This document shows positions 45,557-56,676 of a DNA stretch of 64,000 nt, piece by piece; the stretch's first letter is position 1; each line of letters begins with the position of its first letter. This DNA comes from Lactarius indigo (Eukaryota; Basidiomycota; Agaricomycetes; Russulales; Russulaceae). The notes beneath the pieces are model-generated. The model worked only from the letters and a program-made list of their open reading frames with translations. It was not told the origin of the DNA and searched no databases. The DNA lies in assembly GCA_025766275.1 (NCBI GenBank), contig JAFKAC010000012.1, positions 806,001 through 870,000 on the forward strand. Direction: 5' to 3'. A program made the translations under genes and the position numbers.

Positions 45557-45984
45557 CTCGGGCTCACCAACGCATCAACGGCACATTCTCCGTTTTCTCT
45601 GCCGCTTTCCCAGCGGTTTTGGCGGTCTCTGCCTCTGATGGCATCAACATCCTGAGGAATACACCGTCGATCCTGAGCACGCTGCAGGAGAGCGTGCACC
45701 CGATCTGGGCCGTGCTCAACCGGGTCGAGGCCATCAGGATCCCCTCCCATCCCGCCTCGGCTGTGCCTTCCACATCAGTGTCTACGAAGCCACCGAACCC
45801 TGCAACCACTATGCCATGTGAGACACCGTCGTTCGACATCCCGGGTGAGGGGCGCCTACTGCAGGGCATCGTAGACGTGGCGCTTGTGGAGGGCGTGTGG
45901 ATCCACGCGCCGGACGGTCCGCCTCGCTATCGAGCATCATGCATCAAGGCCGCCGTCGTGAAAGCGCTCATGAAGCGCAAATGA
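45557..45984 (+). pseudogene. LCB1: LCB1 C-terminal relic D (longest)
   Basis: The best preserved LCB1 fragment. An open frame reads HQRINGTFSVFSAAFPAVLA (family: the substrate-side histidine region and FSASLP-like motif), SASDGINILRNTPSIL, NRVEAIRIPSHPAS, PSFDIPGEGRLLQGIVD and IKAAVVKALMKRK. About 25 residues of the PSIRL helix are deleted near 45910-45930. The N-terminal catalytic body is missing. It points towards the 3' end of NLR3, as at the other loci. Subunit 1 of serine palmitoyltransferase is essential, so a full gene must exist elsewhere. Confidence 0.68.
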
Positions 45985-46383
45985 GTGCGCCTACTACCGA
46001 TCCGGGGCTCTCCGGTCATCATTTTGCCTTATCTTCTCCCACCGTTCACAGTTATATCACCTCAGGTAGCATATTACAGTAACGCATACATGATGCAGTT
46101 AAGCATGTGTTAGGGAGCATTGATCGTTTGTCGCCAAGTTGTGTGTGAAACATGCTCGATATACAAGTCGCGCTTTCCTGTATGGGGTAGAACACCGCCT
46201 TCGTTCTGAGGGTACACCGTGACACGGCTCTCAGGATATCGACGACAGGGGAGCGCGTATTCTGTGAGGTTCGTCAACTCATTAACACCTCAGCAGCACC
46301 ACTTCCGGTTTCATCTAGCAGCTATACAATACTTCTGGTATTACATTTCTACGTATCGTTAACCGAATGTGAACGCGTATACA

Positions 46384-49300
46384 CTACGGATGGGCCACAG
46401 CACCATGTTCTAACAGCAGCTCCCTCATTTCGTGCTGTTTGGCCACTTGAAATGGGGTCCTGCCCTCACCATCCTTCTCATCTACGTTCGCTCCATAACT
46501 GAGTAGCAACCGAGCGATCTCCAGGAACCCCATTAACGAGGCTTTATGTAATGGAGTTGAGTGGTTGTCGTCACATGCATTTGGGTCTGCCCCATGTTCC
46601 AATAGTCGCTGCACGACGCTGACCCTCCTTTCCTCCGGATGATGACCAAAGTAGGATATGGTGCTATGTAACGGAGTTTCGCCTTTGTCAGCCCGCGAGT
46701 TGACGTCCGCTTTATGGTCGAGTAGCACTTGGACAGCTTCGAGTTCTTGATGGCGTGCTGCCAAGTGCAACGGTTTCTTATTGTCATCCAACTGAGCACT
46801 TGCATCTGCACCGTGATTGAGTAGCCACCGCATGATATCGACGCGTCCATCGATCGACGCTGCGTGTAGTGTAGTCCAGTTGTCGTCATCCCGAAAATCC
46901 ACATCTGCGCCACGCTTGCGTAGTAAATTCGCGACACCGAAGTGTCCTTTGTACAAAGCTGCCGAAAGTGGGTTTACGATGTGACCACCACTTGCATTTA
47001 CTTGTTCGGGATGCTTCATGATCAGACGTTCTGCTAGGTCATAAGCTCCACATAACGCAGCATAGTAAAGCGGTGAACCGAGATGCCGCTGTGGTGGGTT
47101 ACGCAATAAATAAAAAATCCAGCGTTCGTCCCTGTCGTACACCCGGAGCCATGCTCCGAAATATGGCTTGGAGGCGTCGAATAGGTCATCCATCCCATCT
47201 TGTACGCGAGATGACACTCCCTCGAATCGGGCATGGTCCACCCAGTGTCGAGCAGCGTATTCAACCAGAGGAAATCCTTTGGCATCGGCGTGTTCGTCCA
47301 ACCGGAGAAGTGTTCCCAGGCATGCCTGCGCCAGTATCGTATGTGCTGCACCGAGATTAACATGAAACCGGGAAACATCTCCTTGTGACTGTGCAAGGCG
47401 AGGCGACGTGAGGTATTCTTTCACCGAAAAGTGCGAGAATTGCACCACCCGGAAATCACCGTCAGGGACAACGGTGATCAAACTTGAGCACGTCGAAAGT
47501 ACGGCCTCCTCTTGATCGTCCCACCGCCAGTCATCCTTCAACTTCGGAATCCCTCCGGAGTTTGACGATTGAAAATCGAATGCCAGTAGTTCTGCGAGCT
47601 CCTCAACTCGGAGCGGCCGGACAGCGACAGCAAGGCACTGTAAAAGGCGATGGGCGTTATCCCTTTGAGCTTTATTGATGCCCCTCAATATTCGTTCGTA
47701 TGTCTCGTCCAGGGTCTCAGGCAATTCATCAAGAAATTGACGGAGGTTCGGTGGGAAGCAATGTCGCAGCGCGTCCAACTGGCAAATTACCCATCTGAAC
47801 CTGCGCGACAACGTAAGAAACTGCTGTCAACATAGAATAGCTTGATGTCCTCACATTCCATCAGATCTTTCTGTCAGCGTCTCAATAACAAGCCTTTTGT
47901 CATTTGTTCTCCATCTCCTCATTGCAGTACTCGGGGACGAGTTGACGACGTTTCGAACGTAGTCAGCGATATCCGTTTTTTGCCCACTTTCGTCATGCAG
48001 GGAAACCGAACGGGACGCCAGCGACCCGAGGACAGCTCGGATGTCGACCTCAGGGCGACTGGTCGCGCAAATGTGAAGTCTTTGTAGGTCAAGGTCGACG
48101 AGCTCCTTCACAAGTTGGAGGACCTCATCACGGGGAGATGGAATTCCAGGCGAGTCTGGACATTCGTCGAGCGCGTCAAGGACAAAGAAAATTGGTTTCT
48201 GTCCCGGCAGTCTCAGCATCTCTTTGAGGCATTCTTTCAAAGTGTCGTCACCGGGTTGATGAGCGCCATTCTTGTGTGAAATGTAAACACGGTTGAGAAC
48301 GCCACAACAAATACTAGAGGAAGTAGAAAGTTGGGATACGAGAGAAAGTAGCAGGTCGCGACAGCTTTGCTTATCGAGATCCCTGAAGTCGAAGTAAAAG
48401 TAGGCCAAGACGGCCGATCCGGCTTCGCAAACGGTCATGATGTCTTGAATAATCGAGGAACTGGAGAATAATGAGCCTCTAAATGAAGTGAGAAAGGAAT
48501 AACAAACCAGATGACACTCTTCCCGGAGCCCGCTACGAAAACCGGAATCTGTCAGAAAATGCGAGCCCGAAAAATGCTGACAGAACGCACGCTTTCCGTG
48601 GATCCACAAGAGAGAGCCAGTAGACTTCCATTCGATGGAGATATTTCCTTGAAAGAACCACACAGCCGTTCCATTGTGTTGAGCCTTTCGTGCAATGTTG
48701 TGATTTGTGGATGGATCCGTGGGAGAGAGCCACGCTCGTAGGAGTTGTGTTAGCTGGTTCCCTGTGAGTGGGTTTAAACACGAGCAGAGAGCAACGGCAA
48801 GGTTAGGGCATCACGAACACTTGATTTCGTCTATGTCTGAAAGGAAAAAAAAGTTAGAAGGTATCAGTGACTAGCTGGACAAAAGTCGCGCACCGTCAAT
48901 GGCTATTTGAACCTTTTCATCGACACGCTGCACTCTGTCGCCCACGTCCGCCACTTTACCGTCGACTACATTTACTTCGTCGCGGACACTGTGTGTGATC
49001 CTTAGGACCTCTGAAAGTGCCATCCGAGCCTCCTCTTGCGTCAATCTGTCTAGCTTCTTTACCGCATCCTCCAGATCAGTCCTTCCAGCCAATCTCTTCA
49101 GGAACCTTTCTGCGCTTATTTCAGTGAGAATCGAAATACAGCCAATCAGAAACTCACTTGCTGATCCGCGCCTTAGCTCTTTCGTTGCAATCCCAAAGAT
49201 CGTGAGCACTTCCACCATTATCTCTGTAATTATGTTTGTCATCGCCGCAGTCGGTGTCACCTCTGTATAGGTTTCGAGTCGTTTGAAAAAGAATCCGATA

Positions 49301-49799
49301 CGTTCGAAAAGCTCTGCGAGAGCATCTTTGCTCGCCGCGACATCCTTGGCGGCCTATCATACCTTCAACATCAGATCGATCCGTCGAAATAATAGATAGG
49401 GTACTTGCTAAAAGGAAGATACCGATCCCTGCGAAGATCACTTTCGCAGGCGAAAATACCTACAGAATATATGTCAGAGAGGCTTGCATCAGCTCAAGTG
49501 TTGAGAATTACCAGACCCACGCCCTCCGAGACGGTAGCAGAGAATGCATACAGGACATTCACGGTTGGAATCAACCACTTTGTCAATCTCTCATCACCAC
49601 TGCGAGCTTGGTTGAATGCGTTAACTTGGTCTTGAAGCAAGGCAAGGATGGCGCTAGTTGAGTCGCATGATTGAAACTGGGAGGCAAGTGGATGTGCGAC
49701 AAGATCCTTCTTGGTCTGCTTTTGGTACGATTTCAAGGCAGCCTGGAAAATGGCTTGGAAGCCTGAGGAAGATGTGGCTGTGGTTAGTGTCTGGGACAT
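46384..49799 (-). CDS. NLR3: Goodbye-NACHT-ankyrin STAND receptor
   Basis: About 1,000 residues in nine exons homologous to those of NLR1. Start is the ATG at 49799 (MSQTLTTATSS), matching the other copies rather than the longer upstream frame. Landmarks: Goodbye block AALKSYQKQTKKDLVAHPLA; GC donor of intron 2 at 49408-49407; a three-heptad linker; 25-nt Walker A exon at 48508-48532; Walker B IFFVLDALDE; and LPETLDETYERIL. The last exon (47800-46384) has seven ankyrin repeats, the final one short (QVAKQHEMRELL). The fifth exon is much reduced: a short acceptor piece joins directly to DEIKW, and the VIQQTANS stretch of the other copies is missing. The frame can still be kept. Probably functional, but with a trimmed linker. 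Confidence 0.83.
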
Positions 49800-50295
49800 G
49801 ACAGGAATGGCGACTGCAGAGGAACTGATCAAGTTTGGCGGAGGACGGTCTTCCCGCAGGTGAGGACTGGAATGAGGAATGTGAAAACTGAGTACTGAAT
49901 ACTGAGTACTGAGCACTGGCAGATACACTGCCTCCTAGTAAGATGTCGGCGACTGCCGATGCAATAATAATAGGCGCGAAGATAGACGCGTGGACCGAGA
50001 TGCTTTCAGGACTCCCAGCAATTGCAAATGCTGGAAGACCTCTTTATGCCTCCGGTTCGATAATTTACTTGGAATTATCCTCAAAGGGTGGAACACAGGA
50101 TGTATGACTATGATCCTCGCTATGATCGCCTTAGACCAGCTTCGAAGGACCGACGTCGACCAACTTCTGAACGGGCTCATTTGACCTAAATTGGAAACAT
50201 CTACCCACGCTCGGGCAGTCCGAAACGGAAGCAGGTATTTCCTTGGGTATGTCCTCTGAATTGTGTTCTGGACAGTCTGCTTTTCGGTTGAAGAA

Positions 50296-51345
50296 ACAGG
50301 GTTCACATTTGTCATAGATGAGGCCAAATGTGTCGTTCCAAAAAAGTCAAAAAGATCGCCAACGGATAAGAGCTTTCGGGCGGATTGGAATCACATCCGG
50401 ACGATGGCGATCTGCAGAACACATGGAAGACGATGACCCGACGACCCACGCCCTTCCGCACTGGGTGAAGCTCGAGTATAAGGTGAGTCCTGCAGCAGCG
50501 ATATGACCACCGAGCCGCTCGCTGATGTCCCATCTTTCTCTCTCTCTCTCTCTTCACACCACCTACTATTGGATTATGCTCGCTCGCCTACCATAGTACA
50601 TATGTACGCTCGCCGGCCCCGACGGGGACGTCGCGTTCACGCACCTCTCAAGCGCAGCAGCTGCCGCGCTCACCACCGCGCTGCCGCCCCTGCAGATGAC
50701 ATACCAAGAACCGCAGGCGCCGGATGTCACGAGCAGGGCGTGCTCGCGCTGATGCAAACCCGCGGGATCGCACGCCAGCGCGTATGTCAACTGGACCCCA
50801 AGGCTCTCAGGCGCGAGCGCCGAACGACGGTGACGCGGGCGGGTTTGCGTGGTTCCTTTTCGGCATGCGCCCTCTCCTTCCCTCGCGGTGCCTACGAAGT
50901 TAAACCCGCTACGCAGGGTATACTTGGTATGCGTGCTTTGCGTCGTTTGATGGTGGTGATTGTTGATGCGTTGAATCGGATTTAGGTGAAGAACCGCCGC
51001 GAGACCGGACCGCTGAGCTACGCGCGCTTGGTTTCCCGACGCGGTATTTGGGTCCCGTGCAGACGACGACGGATACGGCGCTCGGCGTGACGAAGCGCGT
51101 CATAGTAGATCGCGGTCCGTGTCTCCCTCCTTCGGTCAAAAAAAATGACTGACGGCTTTGTTCACGGGAACAGTACCACTCGATGAGATCCCCTACGTCC
51201 TACGTTCCACCTCGCGTTTGTTGGCAGCTTCCTAACAGTTTTGTTCTTTTGCGCAAGATTACCCGACATTCCGCTTCAACGCGCGCGAGAGCATCGAAAT
51301 GCCCTTTCGTGCGTCGTTTCTCCCCACTAACGACGGATATGACAC
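50296..51345 (+). pseudogene. SFM1: SFM1 relic 1
   Basis: Collinear with the intact SFM1 at 60513-61711. The start codon ATG is ACA here (50296-50298) and the first donor gtgagg is atgagg. A 2-bp loss after the HM codons of exon 3 shifts the frame. Exon 2 (MEDDDPTTHALPHW), the 10-nt microexon, and the GPVQTTTDTALGVTKRVIVD-type exon are still visible. The last exon is missing. At about 51345 the sequence switches to the flank normally found after LCB1 relics (compare 46018-46080). Confidence 0.88.
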
Positions 51346-51714
51346 ACTCCCACTATCATTTTACTTTATCTTCTCCCCCGTTCACAGTTTACATCACCTC
51401 AGGTAGAACCCTACAGTAACTCTATTACAGTAATGCATGCATGCGGTGAAGCATGAGTTAGGGAGCATTGAACGTTTATCATCAAGATGTTGTCAGTATG
51501 CAAGTCGGGCATTCCCGCATAGGGTCGAACACCGCCTTCTGAGGGTTTATGGCTCACGGGCTATCGGCGACTGGGGAGCGCGTATTCTGTGACGTTCATC
51601 GACTCATCAATATCACACCAGCGCCACTTCCGGCTTCATCTAGCAGTTATACAAAGACTTCTGGTAGTAATAGACTTCTATGTCTCGGTAGCTAAAACGT
51701 GAACGCATATAACC

Positions 51715-54700
51715 TTAAGGTTGAGCTACGGCACCATGTTCTAACAGCAGTTTCGTCATTTCATGCTGTCCGTATGAAGAAGCCACCTGAAATGACGTCT
51801 CGCCCTTCCCATCCTTCTCGTCTACGTTCGCTCCGTGACTGAGTAGCAGGCGAGCGATCTCAATCCACCCCTGGGACGATGCTTGATGCAACAGGGTTGA
51901 CTCTGTGCAGTCATGTATATTTGGGTCTGCCCCATGCTCCAGTAGTCGCCGCGAAATGTCGACTCTGTTTATGTTTCTCTCTGGAAAAGTGTTTCTCTCT
52001 GGAAAAGCACGTTGTGTGGCGCCTTTGTGCAACGGAGTCTCGCCTTCCTGATTCTGCGAGTTGATGTCTACGTTGTGTTCGAGTAGCACTTCGACAGCCC
52101 CGAGTTGGGCATTGTGTGCTGCCAGGTGCAGCGGTGTCCACTGGCCATGCTGCCGAGCATTTGCATCTGCGCCGTGGTTGAGTAGCCACCGCATGATATC
52201 GACGGTGCCAGACATCGCCACTTTGTGTAGTGGTGTTCTCTCCCGAAAGCCCCGGACATCCACAGCCGCACCGTATTGATAGAGTAAATCCGCGACACGG
52301 AAGTGTCCCTTGTACAAAGCCGCTGGAAGCGGGGCCAGGATGCGACCACCACATGCATTCACTTGTTCTGGATGCTTCATGATCAGACGTTGTGCAAGGT
52401 CATAGAACCCACACAATGCGGCGAAGTAAAGCGGGGAACCAGCACCGCGGAATTGCCCGTCCGAAAAACCATACCAGGATTCATCCACGCGGTACGCCTG
52501 GAGCCACGCTGCGAAATGTGGCTTGGAGCTGTCAAATAGATCGTCCATCCCATCTCGTACGCGTGACGAAACTTCCTCGAATTGCGCATGGTCTACCCAG
52601 TGTTTAGCAGCGTATTCAACCAAAGGAAACCCTTTGGCATCAGTGTGTTCGTCCAGTCGGAGAAGCGTTCCCAGGCATGCCTGCGCCAGTATCGTATGCG
52701 CCGCATCCAGATCGATGTGAAACCGCGAAACTTCTCCTTGAGACTGTGCGAGACGAGGTGACGTGAGGTATTCTTTCACCGAAAAGTGTGAGAATTGCGC
52801 CACCCGGAAATCACCGTCGGGAACAACGGTGATTAAACTTGAACACGTCGAAAGGACGGCTTCCTCTTGGTCATCCCACCGCCAGTCGTCCTTCAACTTC
52901 GGGATCCCTCCTGAGCTCGACGCTTGAAAATCGAACGCCAGTAGTTCCGCAAGCTCCTCGACTCGAAGTGGTCGGACAGCTACAGCAAGGCACTGTAACA
53001 GACGTCGGGCGTTATCCTTTTGGGCCTTATTGATGCCCCTCAATATCCGCTCGTATGTCTCATCCAGGGTCTCTGGGAGTTCGTTAAGATATTGGCGGAG
53101 GTTCGGTGGGAAGCAATGTCGCAAGGCCTCTAACTGGCAAAATACCCACCGGAACCTAAGCAACAACGTAAGAAACTGCTGTTGGTATAGAATAGTTTGT
53201 TGCTCTCACATTCCGTCAGCTCTTTCGGTCAACGTCTCGATGACAAGATTTTTATCTTCTGCTCTCCATCTCCTCATCGCCGTACTCGGGGATGAGTTGA
53301 CGATGTTTCGAATGTAGTCAGCGATATCCGTTTTTTGCCCACTTTCATCGTGTAAGGAAACCGAACGAAACGCTAGCGGCTCCAGTCTAATTCGGATGTC
53401 GACTTCTGGCCGACTGGTCGCGCAAATATGAAGTGCTTGCGAGTGAAGATCGACGAGCTCCTTCAAGAGTTGGAGGACTTCATCACGAGGAGATGGCATC
53501 CCGGACGAGTCTGGACACTCGTCGAGCGCATCCAGGACAATAAAAATTGGGCCCTGTCCCGGCAGTCTCAACATCTCTTTCAGGCATTCTTTCAAAGTCT
53601 CGTCACTCGGCTGTCGAGTGCCATTTTCGTGTGTTTCATAAACGTGGTGGAGAATGTCGCAGCAAGGACTAGATCGAGTAGAAAGCTGGGATACGAGAGA
53701 AAGTAGCAGGTCGTGACAGGTTTGCTTGCTGAGATCCTTGAAATCGAAGTAAAAGTAGGCCATGAGGGCTAATCCGGCTTCGCATACAGCCATGAGGTCT
53801 TGAATGACGGAGGAACTGGCGAGAAATAAAAATAAGTTCCGACAGGAAGTAGGCAGGGAACAACAAACCAGATAATGCTTTTCCCAGAGCCCGCTACGAA
53901 AATCGCAATCTGTCAGAAAGCGCGAGCGTGATAAACGCTGACGAGGGCGCACGTTTTCCGTGGATCCACAACAGGGAACCAGTGGACTCGAACTTCCATT
54001 CGATGAAGATACTACCTTGAAAGAACCACACAGCCGTTCCCTTGTGTTGAGCCTTTCGTGCGATGTTGTAGTTTGTGGACGGATCAGCAGGAGAGAGCCA
54101 CGCTCGTAGGAGCTGTCTTATCTGGTTCCCTGTGAGCAGGTGAAAACGTGAGCAGCGAGCAACGGCGATGCCAGAAGATCACGAACACTTGACTTCATCT
54201 AATTTGTTTGCCGTCTGCTGGATAATTAATTTTGCTTCCTCTCCCTCTGGAAGTAAAAGTGTTAAAAGGCATCGCTGTATGGCTGGAAACGCATCGCGCA
54301 CCGTCAATAACTACTCGGACCTTTTCATCAACGCACTGCACTCTGTCGCCCACGTCCGCCACTTTACCATCGACTGCTTCTACTTCGTCGCGGACGCGCT
54401 GTGTGATCCTTAGGACCTCTGCAAGTGCCATTCGAGCTTCCTCTTGCGTCAATCTGTCCAGCTTCTTGACTGCATCCTCCAGATCAGTCCTTCCAGCCAA
54501 TCTCTTCAGGAACCTTTCTACACGAACTTCAGTGAAGATCGAAAGATAGCCAGTCGGAAACTCACTTGCTGATCCGCACCTAAGCTCTTTCGTTGCAATC
54601 CCAAAGATCGTGAGCACTTCCACCATTATCTCTGTGATTATATCTGTCATCGCCGTAGTCGGTGTCACCTCTGTATAGGTTTCGAGTCGTTTGAAAAAGG

Positions 54701-55207
54701 ACCCGATGCGATCGAAAAGCTCTGCGAGAGCATCTTTGCTCGCCGCAACATCCTTGGCAGTCTATAAGACTTTCAACATCAGAACGATCCACCTAAAGAG
54801 TAGATAGGGCGCTTGCTAGAAGGAAGACGCCGATGCCTGTAAATATAACTTTTGCGGGCGAAAATACCTACAAAACATACATCAGAGAGGCTTATATTAC
54901 TTCAAATGTCGAGCCTTACTAGACCAACGCCCTCCGAGACAGCGGCAGAAAACGTGTACAGGACATTCACGGTTGGGATCAACCACTTTGTCAACCTATC
55001 ATCGTCACTGTGAACTTGGTCGAATTCGTTAACTTGGTCTTGAAGCAAGGCAAGGATGGCGCTAGTGGAGTCACATGATTGCAACTGGGAGGCAAGAGGA
55101 TGCGCGATAAGGTCCTTCTTGGTCTGCTTTTGGTACGATTTCAAGGCAGCCTGGAAAATGGCTTGGAAGCGTGAGGAAGGTGTGGCTGTGATTGCTGTCT
55201 GGGACAT
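51715..55207 (-). CDS. NLR4: Goodbye-NACHT-ankyrin STAND receptor
   Basis: Same exon plan as NLR3, with start ATG at 55207 (MSQTAITATPSS). GC donor of intron 2 at 54816-54815. Three-heptad linker. Exon 6 has a 6-bp insertion that adds FE before STGSLLW. 25-nt Walker A exon at 53869-53893; Walker B IFIVLDALDE; LPETLDETYERIL. The last exon has seven ankyrin repeats; the sixth region is altered by an 18-bp tandem duplication giving FPERNTFPERN. The frame is intact throughout. Its leader is split from the upstream SFM1-derived sequence by a solo LTR (55402-55773). Confidence 0.86.
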
Positions 55208-55401
55208 GACAGGAGTGGTGATTGCGTAAGAAGTAAACAAGTTATGGGGAAGACGATCCGTTTACAGGAACAAGAAACGCGAGCGCTGGGAGGATGCTGT
55301 ACACTGCCTCATGGACAGGTACTAGTACAGCAAGATGTCGGTGACTGCCGACGCAAACGTGATGATAGGCGCGAAGATAGACGCGCAGACAGACTGGGAT
55401 A

Positions 55402-55773
55402 TGATGAAACGCAGCGGGCTGGCACACCAAATTAATGACTGGGGTGCCAGGATCGCATACAGCGTTCTTAAATACATCGTAAAGACTGACTAGCAACTTG
55501 AACAGGTGAAAACAATATGCAGAAAGCCGCATTCCGTTGGCTACTAGATCGGGGGATTGTCCCTGATCACAACCAGTACAGTAGAGATCGTGATGCAAGG
55601 CTACGCTTGCATCTCATCTCTTCCTATCCCACACTGTCTATGCATGCACTAACTCACTGGGCGACACGACCACGCATGCACCCGCACATGAGGTGCAGCC
55701 GATGCCCGACACCGATGCGGGGCTGACGTCCGACGCCGAGATGTCCCGCACGTGGACTCACCATATTCCAACA
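55402..55773. mobile_element. Solo LTR candidate, 372 bp, target duplication GGATA
   Basis: It begins TG (55402) and ends CA (55773), and GGATA occurs at 55397-55401 and 55774-55778. The matching leader of NLR5 (about 60235-60245) reads straight through without it, so the empty site is known. In complement it starts TGTTGGAATATGG, a form common in Ty1/copia LTRs. No internal coding sequence is present, as expected after LTR-LTR recombination. Confidence 0.75.
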
Positions 55774-55989
55774 GGATACTGTCAGGGCTGCTAGCAATCG
55801 CAGGACCCCTTTGTGTTCCCAAATCGACAATTCACATTCAGAAGGCGGAATACAGGATGAACGTCGACCAACTTCTGAATGGACTCATTTGACTCAGAAT
55901 GCAATCGTTTACTCGGGAGGTCCGAAACGGAAGTGGAAGCAGCCTGAGGTGTTTCCAGTGTGCAGTGTGTTTCCCTCCGATTGTGGTCT

Positions 55990-56265
55990 GCAGAACACAT
56001 GGAAGACGACGACCCGATGCCCAGCGCCCTTCCATGCTGGGTTGAACCCTCCCGCTTCTAGCCTGAGTTGGGCTACTTGCAGAAGATGCGACAGCTTGCA
56101 AGCACTTACAACTGCTCCCAATTCCCAATTTGTTGTACAGATTCCTCCGCTTGTGCAGGGCGTGTGGATCCACGCGCCGGAGCACCCAGCTCGCTGTTAC
56201 GGCTGCGTTGTCGTGCATCGAGGCCGCTATCGTGAAGGTGCTCACGAAACGCAGATGATTACACC
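55990..56265 (+). pseudogene. Fused relics: SFM1 exon 2 joined to LCB1 tail
   Basis: Bases 55994-56037 match SFM1 exon 2 (HMEDDDPMPSALPCWVE). About 100 bp later, at 56155-56262, comes the end of LCB1 (QGVWIHAPE and a helix matching IKAAVVKAL in another frame). Both are fragments. The join shows how the NLR-containing unit was truncated between SFM1 exon 2 and the LCB1 tail when it was duplicated. Confidence 0.72.
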
Positions 56266-56676
56266 TACTCGATCCGCAGCTCTCACGTCATCATTTTGTT
56301 TTATCTTCTCTCACCATTCACGGTTTATATCACCTCAGGTAGAACCCTACAGTAGCCTGATTACGGTGATGCATGCACGCGGTTAAGTACGAGTTGGGAT
56401 TCTTAAGAAGTATTGAACGCTTGTTGCCAATTGTGTGAGACGTTGTCGATATGCAAGCCGCTCTTTCCCTCATAAGCATCGAACACCGCCTTCCGAGTCC
56501 TTCCAAAGTATATGGCTCACGGGATATCGACGACTGGGGAGCGCGTATTCTGTGACATTCACCAACTCATCGACATCACAGCGGCGCCACTTCCGGTTTC
56601 ATCTAGCAGCTATACAAAAACTTCTGGTATTAATATACTTCTACTTGTCGGTACCTAGAACGTGAACGCATATACC

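Noticed and set aside
55517..55726. Plus-strand frame inside the solo LTR
   Set aside because: It lies wholly within the inserted 372-bp segment and shows no coding features.
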